Assembly: GCF_002914585.1 (NCBI RefSeq)
Contig: NZ_PDDM01000002.1
Location: 124,001 to 188,000, forward strand
DNA from: Pseudanabaena sp. BC1403
Lineage (GTDB): Bacteria; Cyanobacteriota; Cyanobacteriia; Pseudanabaenales; Pseudanabaenaceae
DNA length: 64,000 bases
Reading direction: 5' to 3'
Shown piece after piece: positions 53,983 to 61,942 of this stretch (position 1 is the stretch's first letter; every line of letters begins with the position of its first letter). The translations under genes were made by a program, and so were the position numbers. The notes beneath the pieces were generated by a model. It did no database searches. It saw only the letters and a program-made list of their open reading frames with translations, and was not told the DNA's origin.

Positions 53983-54381
53983 ATGACTACTCTAAATCGT
54001 TTAGAACATGTCAACTTAGCTTGTCACGATATTAAAGCTAGCCAAGCTTTCTATCAAGTTTTATTCCCTGATTGGTATGTTCGTGCCGAGGATCTTCACG
54101 ATCAAAGACCTTGGGTTCATTTGGGTGACGACCAGTTTTATGTTTGTTTAAACCACACCCCAAATTTAAAAAGGGTTCATGCAATCTATGAAAATATCGG
54201 TGTGAACCATGTCGGATTTGTGATTAACAATGGTGAAGCGATCAAAGTCCGACTGGAAGAAAATAAGATTGAATACTACATTCTTAATGCACCAGAAACC
54301 AAGCATCGCATTTACGTCAGTGATCCAGATGGCAATGAGATTGAATTAGTTGAATACAACTCTGACTACAGGCTTCGCTAG
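53983..54381 (+). CDS. VOC-family (glyoxalase-fold) protein
   Basis: 132 residues from ATG 53983, four bases after TTGGAGGA. Metal-ligand pattern: LEHVNLACHDI (His), GVNHVGFVI (His) and DPDGNEIELVEY (Glu). One VOC module per chain suggests a dimer. Substrate unknown; linkage to peroxide genes suggests a stress role. Confidence 0.85.
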   Translation: MTTLNRLEHVNLACHDIKASQAFYQVLFPDWYVRAEDLHDQRPWVHLGDDQFYVCLNHTPNLKRVHAIYENIGVNHVGFVINNGEAIKVRLEENKIEYYILNAPETKHRIYVSDPDGNEIELVEYNSDYRLR

Positions 54382-54425
54382 ATCACATCGCCTTTAAAAA
54401 TATCGTCTTGTAAATTTGCACTGCC

Positions 54426-55430
54426 ATGAAACTCTCTAGCAAAAATCTTAATGAACACATTGATACTCTCTACGATGCGATCGTAGTTGGTGGTGGTATG
54501 GGTGGTCTATCGGCGGCAATCTATTTAGCCCGTTATGGATTGAAGTGTCTAGTGATCGAAAAAGGAAAAGGGCGATCGCTATGGATGCAAGATTTGCGTA
54601 ACTATGTCGGTCTTGATCCTCACACTCCAGGGCGCGACATTTTAAATCATGGAACCAAAACATCCTTAGATTGGGGAGCAGATCATCTGCGTGGTTATGT
54701 TGAAGAAGTAACCGATGAAGGCGAAACTTTTGCTGTAAAAGTAAAAGTTGGTAAGCAAAATAGTATTTATCCTGTATTTCGCAGTAAGTATGTGATTGCG
54801 GCTTCTGGCATTATGGACAATTTGCCTCAGCTCGAAAACATGCAAAATGTCTATGATTATGCAGGTTATACACTTCATGTCTGCATGATTTGTGATGGCT
54901 ATGACATGTGGGATCAGAAAGCAGTTTTGATTGCGAATACAGAATCTCAAATCGGTGCGGCTTTTGTGCTGAACTGGTTCACACCCTATATTTCTGTGCT
55001 GACTCACGGCTTATGTACAGTTAGCGATAAGACGAAACAGAAGCTTGCTGAACATGGCTATCCATTGTATGAAGCTCCGATTGCTAAGTTCTTAGGAGAA
55101 AATCATCAGCTTAGTGGTGTCGAACTCACCGATGGCACAGTTGTCGAGGCAACAACTGGTCTAGTAGGTATGGGTTCCGTTTATCACAATCATTACCTTA
55201 AAGGTATTGAAGGTCTGGAATGGGATGGACAAAACTTGGTCACAAATGAGATGGCACAAACTAGCCACAATCGCATTTTTGCGCTTGGTGATTTAAAGAA
55301 AGGTTTGAATCAAGTTTCGATCGCAGTTGCTGATGGCACTGTCGCGGCTACTCAAATCTGGCGGAATATTCGTCGAGCTAGTCCGCCACGTAAATGGGAA
55401 GAGAATATTAAAATTCCAGTTACAATTTAA
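54426..55430 (+). CDS. Thioredoxin-reductase-like flavoprotein without NADPH motif (DDOR/DTR-like)
   Basis: 334 residues. FAD-binding GGGMGGLSAAIYLARYG (22-38) and C-terminal GDLKKGLNQVSIAVADG are normal, and the redox pair CMIC (Cys153, Cys156) is present. The second nucleotide-binding loop, usually GGGxSAxE, reads IANTESQIGAA, and no HRR follows. This matches cyanobacterial reductases that do not use NADPH (DTR/FFTR or DDOR groups). It lies in an oxidative-stress cluster and could supply electrons to the adjacent peroxiredoxin. Confidence 0.8.
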   Translation: MKLSSKNLNEHIDTLYDAIVVGGGMGGLSAAIYLARYGLKCLVIEKGKGRSLWMQDLRNYVGLDPHTPGRDILNHGTKTSLDWGADHLRGYVEEVTDEGETFAVKVKVGKQNSIYPVFRSKYVIAASGIMDNLPQLENMQNVYDYAGYTLHVCMICDGYDMWDQKAVLIANTESQIGAAFVLNWFTPYISVLTHGLCTVSDKTKQKLAEHGYPLYEAPIAKFLGENHQLSGVELTDGTVVEATTGLVGMGSVYHNHYLKGIEGLEWDGQNLVTNEMAQTSHNRIFALGDLKKGLNQVSIAVADGTVAATQIWRNIRRASPPRKWEENIKIPVTI

Positions 55431-55465
55431 AAAAAGAGGACTCGCATTGCGAGTCCTCTTTTTTT
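55429..55465. terminator. Bidirectional terminator
   Basis: 17-bp perfect arms AAAAAAAGAGGACTCGC and complement, loop ATT, overlapping both convergent stop codons. Confidence 0.92.
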
Positions 55466-56045
55466 AGCTTGACCAAATATTTTTTAGGTTGAGTATAAAT
55501 CCTTGTAAGACATCTTCACCTGAAAGATTGGATGGCGCTTCGATGATTTCTACTGGTTGACCAATGCGATAAATGGCAACGCGCTTATTTTCGGGATCGA
55601 TTAGCCAACCTAACCGACAGCCGTTATCCATATATTCTTGCATCTTTAGTTGTCCCTTAAGCCATGAATCACTGGGAGAAAGAAGCTCAAGTGCGAAGTC
55701 TGGACATATAGGCAGAAATTTTTTGCGCTGTTCTGGAGTAAAGGCATTCCATTTTTCAATGGGAATCCATGCCGCATCGGGGGATCGATCTGCCCCATTG
55801 GGCAATGAAAATCCTCCTGAAGAGTCAAAAACCTTTCCAGTAAGATTTTGTCGATTCCAAATATTGAGATCGGTAGTTAAATCTGAGTTCCAAGAACTTG
55901 TTTCACTGCCTGTTGGCGACATAATTACGAGTTCTCCATTAGCATTACGCTCTAGTCGCAGATCGGGATTGTTGGCACATATTTGATAAAACTGTTCTTT
56001 AGAAACTTGGACTACGGGATCGAGGGTTAAGGTTAATGCACTCAT
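55464..56045 (-). CDS. Uma2-family (DUF820) endonuclease-like protein
   Basis: 193 residues. LRLERNANGELVIMSPTGSE, RSPDAAWIP, FALELLSPSDSWLKGQLKMQ and DNGCRLGWLIDPENKRVAIY follow the PD-(D/E)xK-like pattern of Uma2 proteins, very abundant in cyanobacteria. Biological role unknown; they may be mobile. Confidence 0.9.
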   Translation of the reverse strand: MSALTLTLDPVVQVSKEQFYQICANNPDLRLERNANGELVIMSPTGSETSSWNSDLTTDLNIWNRQNLTGKVFDSSGGFSLPNGADRSPDAAWIPIEKWNAFTPEQRKKFLPICPDFALELLSPSDSWLKGQLKMQEYMDNGCRLGWLIDPENKRVAIYRIGQPVEIIEAPSNLSGEDVLQGFILNLKNIWSS

Positions 56046-56165
56046 AGATTTATGGTTTCCTGCGTGAGAGCTAAATCAATTATAAAACCAGCCCTACAAT
56101 AAATTGCGGGCTAAAAGCTTAAACCAGTTTCAACAGGTTGATTTGATATTTTCTTTATCGTCAAT

Positions 56166-56819
56166 TTACTCAGTTCCAAACGAGCGATCGCCTGCATCTC
56201 CTAACCCAGGAACAATCCATCCTTTCTCATTCACAACTTCATCGATACAACCTGAATAGATCTGTACCGCAGGAAATTGTTGATTGATTAGTTGCAAAGC
56301 TGGCGGAGCACATAGGGCATTAATAATCCGTATTAAGGATGCATCGGCTCCTCGTTCTGTCAACATTTTTAGGGTTGTAATAATCGATCCACCTGTTGCC
56401 ATCATTGGCTCGACAATGAAAATATGTGTTTGAGGTTCAAATCTCTCTGGTAAACGATTGAGATAACAGCTAGCTTCAAGGGTTTCTTCATTACGCACTA
56501 AGCCAAGATGATAAACATTTGCCGTTGGCAATAGATTTTGGCAGCCTTCAAGCATTGACAAGCCTGCACGCAAAATCGGGACAAAGGCTAAAGGGATAGA
56601 ACCATCGATCAACTGTCCTGATGCGTTTCCCAATGGAGTTTCTATATTTACTTCTTGTACAGGTAAAAATTCTCGGACAGCCTCATAGGTAAGCCATTTA
56701 CCCATTTCGCTCATCGCAGTTCGGAATAAGGGAACTGGTGTATGCTTCTCCCTTGCGATCGTGAGCCAGTGACGAATGACTGGATGTGGAGGAACATATA
56801 CACGCAATTGAGAAGTCAT
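56166..56819 (-). CDS. upp: Uracil phosphoribosyltransferase
   Basis: 217 residues. PRPP loop FIVEPMMATGGSIITTLKML and the flexible LRAGLSMLEG; the tail GWIVPGLGDAGDRSFGTE binds uracil. Pyrimidine salvage. Confidence 0.96.
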   Translation of the reverse strand: MTSQLRVYVPPHPVIRHWLTIAREKHTPVPLFRTAMSEMGKWLTYEAVREFLPVQEVNIETPLGNASGQLIDGSIPLAFVPILRAGLSMLEGCQNLLPTANVYHLGLVRNEETLEASCYLNRLPERFEPQTHIFIVEPMMATGGSIITTLKMLTERGADASLIRIINALCAPPALQLINQQFPAVQIYSGCIDEVVNEKGWIVPGLGDAGDRSFGTE

Positions 56820-56931
56820 TGGTTTACTTTTGTATTCTAAATTTAGATTTAATGCGTTCAGTCTATAGTGCTGTGCTTCTTAACATCCTACATCGCTTTT
56901 GGTTTCAGTTTTGGTTTCAGTTCCATGAATT

Positions 56932-57023
56932 TATAGCTGCCGCCAAGCGTACTAGGACATAAAACCCAAATTAATAAAGGCTGAGAGAAGCTCAGCCTTT
57001 ATTAATTTGGGTTTTATGTCCTA
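56932..57023. repeat. Dispersed palindromic element, copy 2
   Basis: Lead-in TATAGCTGCCGCCAAGCGTA then a hairpin with 33-bp perfect arms (56953-56985 and 56991-57023) and AGAAG loop. Its outer end TAGGACAT is palindromic here but unpaired in the 3890 copy. Confidence 0.93.
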
Positions 57024-57176
57024 GCTATCTCTTACATTGCTATATAACTGATTTGTGAATCGGTATGAGTAATGGCATAGGTTGGTTGCTGGTACTGGGG
57101 CTTAGCACCTAAGAGAATCTTTGGTTTTTAGGGTTGGGGCAAATCCCCGCGTGGTTGCCCTGCTTTGCTACTGATC
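57024..57176. other. Intergenic sequence with no gene
   Basis: Contains GGGGC...GCCC-type short complementary segments (GGGTTGGGGCAAATCCCCGC near 57131); no gene or known element was recognised. Confidence 0.4.
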
Positions 57177-57207
57177 AAAAAAAGGAGCGCAAGGCGCTCC
57201 CTTTTTT
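57177..57207 (-). terminator. secA terminator
   Basis: GGAGCGC-AAG-GCGCTCC hairpin flanked by A and T runs, adjoining the secA stop. Confidence 0.85.
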
Positions 57208-60013
57208 AGACAAATTCAGCTTCGATGGTTTCAGGCTGTTGCTGAGGGCGAGGATCGAACTCAAATAGTGAGTAGACAACATCACGGCGAATTTGGGTCA
57301 TCATGTCTAGGAAGATTTCATAGCCTTCACTCTTATATTCAATCAAAGGATCTTTTTGTCCATAGCCACGCAAACCGACGGATTCACGCAAAGCTTCCAT
57401 TGCTTGTAAATGATCGCGCCAGAGAGAATCAATCCGCTGCAAGATAAAGAAGCGTTCGGCTTGACGCATCAAACCAACTTGCAAGGATTCCACTTGTGCT
57501 TCCTTGATTTCATAGGCGCGGCGAACTTCCTCACGTAGGAAAGCTTGCATCTCAGGCAAGAACATATCATCAAGTTGATCTGGTTCGAGGTCTTGTAAGA
57601 GGTTTACAAATTCCTTGATCTTTTTCACCATCGCTACGAGGTTCCATTCTTCGGGTGGAAGTTCAGGATTGACATAGGCATTGACGATATCATCCATCGT
57701 GCGTTCAGCATATTCGATTACGCGATCGCGCAAGTTTTCACCCTCAAGCACGCGACGACGCTCAGCATAGATTGCTCGACGCTGATTGTTCATGACTTCA
57801 TCGTATTCAAAGACTTGTTTACGAATGTCGTAATAGTAGGTTTCTACTTTCTTCTGAGCATTTTCTAGAGCGCTAGTCAGCATCCCTGAACTAATCGGCA
57901 TATCTTCTTCGACGCGGAAGGCATTCATCAGCCCTGCAACGCGATCGCCTGCAAAAATCCGCATCAAATTATCTTCGAGGCTCAGGAAAAATCTCGTCGA
58001 ACCTGGGTCACCTTGGCGACCGCAACGACCGCGTAACTGGTTATCCACACGTCGCGATTCATGACGCTCAGTGCCAATCACATGCAAGCCACCTAGTTTC
58101 GTTACTAGCTCATGCTCAGCATCAGTAACTTCTTCATATTCACGCTTGATTAGGGTAAACGCATCGCGGAGTTTTTGGATCACTTCATCATCGGTAGGAG
58201 CTTTTTCAGAAGCAACCGCAAGCATTTCTTCGGCTTCCAATTCCGATTGACTCATTCTGCCTAACTTCTCAACTGCAAAATCTACAGCTTCTTTGAGCAT
58301 CGTTTGGGCATCTTTAGAGAGTTCGCAAGGATAGAGACTATCAGATACTTTCCAAGTCTTTTTCTTTTTGCCATCCGTTGAGCCGAATCCCTGCCCTTTT
58401 TGAGGGCGATCGCTAAACATGCGTTGCCCCTCATTGGTAAAGTCTTCGTCATCTTCAGGACGAACAATCATCGGCATAAAGCTTTCACGCACCTTCAAAC
58501 GCGCCATGTAGTCAGCATTACCGCCGAGGATAATGTCTGTGCCACGACCTGCCATGTTTGTAGCGATCGTGATTGAGCCTTTACGTCCTGCTTGAGCCAC
58601 GATTTCGGCTTCGCGTTCTACGTTCTCTGGCTTCGCATTGAGTAGATTGTGAGGAATGTCTTTTTCACTCAACAACCGCGCTAAAACTTCAGATTTTTCA
58701 ACACTGGTAGTTCCAATCAAAACTGGGCGACCTGATTCATGCATTTCGCGGCATTCTTCGGCAACGGCTCGCCACTTAGCTGCTTCAGTTTTGTAGACCA
58801 CATCCGACCAGTCACCACGTCCGCTCTTACGGTTGGTGGGCATGGTTGTGACTTCGAGATTATAGATCTTGCCTAGTTCGGCTTCTTCGGTTTTTGCCGT
58901 GCCAGTCATGCCGCCAAGTTTTGGATAAAGCAGGAAGAAGTTTTGATAGGTAATCGTGGCGAGAGTTTGGGTTTCATTCTCAATGTCTGTGCCTTCTTTT
59001 GCCTCGATCGCTTGATGTAATCCATCGCTCCAACGGCGACCTGGCATGACACGCCCTGTAAATTCATCAACGATCGTGACTTCGCCATCGCGGACAATAT
59101 AATTCACATCTTTGAGGAATAATTCCTTTGCCTTCAGCGCGTTAAATACATAATGCGCCCAAGGATCAGCTTGGTCAAACAAGTCAGTAACACCAAGCAG
59201 CTTTTCGGCTAGCTCAAAACCTTCATCGGTCATGACGACATTACGCTGCTTTTCGTCAACTTCATAATGGGTTTCTGGTTGCAGTTGAGCTGCGATCGTG
59301 ACAGCGCCTAAATATTTCTCTGTTGGACGCTCAACCATACCCGAAATAATCAGGGGTGTACGCGCTTCATCAATCAGGATCGAGTCAACTTCGTCAATTA
59401 CACAAAAGTTAAAATTACGCTGCACCACTTCTTCGATGCTGGTCGCCATGTTGTCGCGTAAATAATCAAAACCTAGTTCGCTGTTGGTGGCATAGGTGAT
59501 ATCACAGCCATAATTTTTGCGGCGCTCGACTGGCTCCATTGAGTTTTGAATCAAGCCTACCGACATACCTAGAAAGCGATGCACTTGACCCATCCATTCT
59601 GCGTCACGACGGGCGAGGTAGTCGTTAACTGTGACTACATGCACGCCTTTACCTGACAGGGCGTTAAGGTAGCTGGGCAAGGTAGCGACGAGAGTTTTGC
59701 CTTCTCCCGTCTTCATTTCGGCAATTTCACCACGATGCAGGATCATGCCGCCGAGCATTTGGACATCATAATGACGCAGACCTAAAACGCGGGTGGCTGC
59801 CTCACGGACTACCGCAAAGGCTTCGGGGAGTAGCTCGTCAAGTGGTTCCCCTTTTTCGAGGCGCTGTTTAAACTCTCCTGTTTTTCCTTGCAATTCGCGA
59901 TCGCTTAGCACCGCTAACTCTGGGGCTAGGGAGTTAATGAGAGCCACTTCGGGACGGAGTTTGTCAAGCTTACGCTTATTAGGATCGCCAATCAGGTTTT
60001 TTAAGTTAAACAT
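57206..60013 (-). CDS. secA: Preprotein translocase ATPase SecA
   Basis: 935 residues. Helicase motifs include [14 protein letters not shown] (Walker A), [20 protein letters not shown] (Walker B), [19 protein letters not shown] and [13 protein letters not shown]. The C-terminus ends in [16 protein letters not shown] and has no zinc-binding Cys cluster, usual in cyanobacteria. It drives secretion through SecYEG in both membranes. Confidence 0.98.
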   Translation of the reverse strand: MFNLKNLIGDPNKRKLDKLRPEVALINSLAPELAVLSDRELQGKTGEFKQRLEKGEPLDELLPEAFAVVREAATRVLGLRHYDVQMLGGMILHRGEIAEMKTGEGKTLVATLPSYLNALSGKGVHVVTVNDYLARRDAEWMGQVHRFLGMSVGLIQNSMEPVERRKNYGCDITYATNSELGFDYLRDNMATSIEEVVQRNFNFCVIDEVDSILIDEARTPLIISGMVERPTEKYLGAVTIAAQLQPETHYEVDEKQRNVVMTDEGFELAEKLLGVTDLFDQADPWAHYVFNALKAKELFLKDVNYIVRDGEVTIVDEFTGRVMPGRRWSDGLHQAIEAKEGTDIENETQTLATITYQNFFLLYPKLGGMTGTAKTEEAELGKIYNLEVTTMPTNRKSGRGDWSDVVYKTEAAKWRAVAEECREMHESGRPVLIGTTSVEKSEVLARLLSEKDIPHNLLNAKPENVEREAEIVAQAGRKGSITIATNMAGRGTDIILGGNADYMARLKVRESFMPMIVRPEDDEDFTNEGQRMFSDRPQKGQGFGSTDGKKKKTWKVSDSLYPCELSKDAQTMLKEAVDFAVEKLGRMSQSELEAEEMLAVASEKAPTDDEVIQKLRDAFTLIKREYEEVTDAEHELVTKLGGLHVIGTERHESRRVDNQLRGRCGRQGDPGSTRFFLSLEDNLMRIFAGDRVAGLMNAFRVEEDMPISSGMLTSALENAQKKVETYYYDIRKQVFEYDEVMNNQRRAIYAERRRVLEGENLRDRVIEYAERTMDDIVNAYVNPELPPEEWNLVAMVKKIKEFVNLLQDLEPDQLDDMFLPEMQAFLREEVRRAYEIKEAQVESLQVGLMRQAERFFILQRIDSLWRDHLQAMEALRESVGLRGYGQKDPLIEYKSEGYEIFLDMMTQIRRDVVYSLFEFDPRPQQQPETIEAEFV

Positions 60014-60135
60014 AGCTACCGAATGCAGTTAAAACAGGGGATGCGCCAAACGTGATATTTAATACGATTTTGGACTACAAGTATATATTACCCGACTGTT
60101 GAGATTACAAGCTTCGGATAACCGAAGCGATCTCG

Positions 60136-60182
60136 AAACCAAATAAAAAAGTGTTGCGAAGCAACACTTTTTTATTTGGTTT
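60136..60182. terminator. gdhA terminator (AAACCA family)
   Basis: 22-bp perfect arms AAACCAAATAAAAAAGTGTT-GC and complement, loop GAA, overlapping the gdhA stop. Confidence 0.85.
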
Positions 60183-61476
60183 ATTGCACGTAATAAGCCC
60201 TTGTACCTTTGGCATCGATCGCTTCACTCAGGCGCGTTAAGGCATGTACATAGGCGGCTGTCCGCATCGAGATTTGCTTTTGATCGGCAATTTTCCAGAT
60301 TCTTAGAGTTTCGGCGATCATGCTGTGTTTGAGGCGATCGTTTACCTCTTCGAGTGTCCAATATAAGCCACTACGATTCTGTACCCATTCAAAATAACTG
60401 ACAGTAACACCACCCGCATTCACGAGAATGTCAGGAAAAACCATGATTCCGCGTTTTTCCAAAATTGTATCCGCCGCAGGAGTGACTGGTCCATTCGCGA
60501 TCTCGAAAATATATTTAGCGCGGATCTCGTGAGCATTATGTTCAGTAATTTGATTCTCCAGCGCCGCAGGAATCAAAATATCGACATCGAGTTTGAGCAA
60601 TTCTTCATTGGTAATCGTTTGATGTTCAACAATATTACATACTGAATCCTCGCAGTACACGGCTTGAAAACTGCGAGTCGAATTTTTGTAACTGATGATG
60701 CTCGGCACATCTAGCCCTTGCTTTGCATAAATACCGCCCTTAGAATCGCTTACCGCTAGAACCTTGTAGCCTGCCTTACTCAACAGATCGGCGATCGCAG
60801 CGCCCACATTTCCAAACCCCTGCACCGCCACTGTTGTTTGTTCGCGCTGCATTTTTAACAATGGCAACAAAGTTTCGATCGCAAAAAATGCCCCTAAGCC
60901 CGTTGCTGTTTCGCGTCCGAGACTGCCACCCATAGCGATTGGCTTGCCTGTTATCGCCGCAGGACAAAGCCGACGTTGAATATTGCTATATTCATCCACC
61001 ATCCATCCCATGATCGTCTGGTTAGTCTGAACATCGGGCGCAGGAATATCTACATCTGCGCCCATAAAATCTGCGATCGCATTGATATAGCCACGACTGA
61101 GTCGCTCTAATTCAAACTTGGATAATTGTTTCGGATCGACGGCTACTCCACCCTTTGCACCTCCAAATGGCAAATTCACAGCAGCACATTTAAAAGTCAT
61201 CCAAAATGCTAAGGATTTTACTTCATCCATGTTTACATTAGGATGGAATCGAATTCCTCCTTTGGTTGGCCCCCGCAAATCGTTGTAGCGCACTCGATAG
61301 CCTTGAAAGACTTTCAGAGTTCCATCATCCATTCTCACTTGAATGGAAACTTGCAAACTTGCTTTCGGTGATTTTAATCGCTCGATCGCATCTTCAGAAA
61401 TATTTACATGTGCGATCGCGTCCGCCAATCGTTCACTAGCTTGATCAAATAAAGACTCTGCCACCAATAACTCCAT
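60181..61476 (-). CDS. gdhA: Glutamate dehydrogenase (Glu/Leu/Phe/Val family)
   Basis: 431 residues. Substrate-site GGAKGGVAVDP with catalytic Lys, KGGIRFHP, and nucleotide-binding VQGFGNVGAAIADLL. Length and sequence match the NAD(P)-GDH of cyanobacteria, which aids ammonium assimilation or glutamate turnover. A leucine dehydrogenase is unlikely given length. Confidence 0.93.
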   Translation of the reverse strand: MELLVAESLFDQASERLADAIAHVNISEDAIERLKSPKASLQVSIQVRMDDGTLKVFQGYRVRYNDLRGPTKGGIRFHPNVNMDEVKSLAFWMTFKCAAVNLPFGGAKGGVAVDPKQLSKFELERLSRGYINAIADFMGADVDIPAPDVQTNQTIMGWMVDEYSNIQRRLCPAAITGKPIAMGGSLGRETATGLGAFFAIETLLPLLKMQREQTTVAVQGFGNVGAAIADLLSKAGYKVLAVSDSKGGIYAKQGLDVPSIISYKNSTRSFQAVYCEDSVCNIVEHQTITNEELLKLDVDILIPAALENQITEHNAHEIRAKYIFEIANGPVTPAADTILEKRGIMVFPDILVNAGGVTVSYFEWVQNRSGLYWTLEEVNDRLKHSMIAETLRIWKIADQKQISMRTAAYVHALTRLSEAIDAKGTRAYYVQ

Positions 61477-61942
61477 TGCTTCGCGCTCAAATAGATCTTG
61501 TAACCATAGTATTGACTATATGACTTATATAAACAAACAACTCTATAACACCATCAAAATCTACTTTTTTTGAGATTGAAATTCCCAGAGCTTCTCTGCG
61601 AAGTATCACTTTATAATAATTACGACATATTGCGTAGATGGAAAATACCAATCCTCCTATTGAATCGTGAACAAGCGCAACCACAGAAGGATTATCTCTA
61701 CCTGAATAATATAGATTTATAGGAGCTACGCCTCCATGATTATCCTAGGTTTGGTCGATTTTAGGGATTTCCTTCTGCGTAAAGTGAGTGAGTACATAAA
61801 AGTTAGAATATTTTGATGCATAAATTTATAAGTTATAGGTAAGTTACTAATAAGTTATAAGGTATAAATTTATGAGCAATTGCGAACCCAAAAGCTATGT
61901 AGTTTGTCGTAATATATATCATCAGCCTACGAGATTTTTGTT
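61477..61942. other. Intergenic region between gdhA and the adhesin
   Basis: 466 bp without a gene that I can support. AT-rich, with two ATAAGTTAT copies 22 bp apart (61830, 61852) framed by ATAAATTTA (61822, 61866), possibly a regulatory site of the adhesin. No NtcA box was recognised before gdhA. Confidence 0.5.

Noticed and set aside
61487-61684. 65-residue minus-strand frame upstream of gdhA
   Set aside because: Composition and start context are not gene-like and it would occupy the gdhA promoter.
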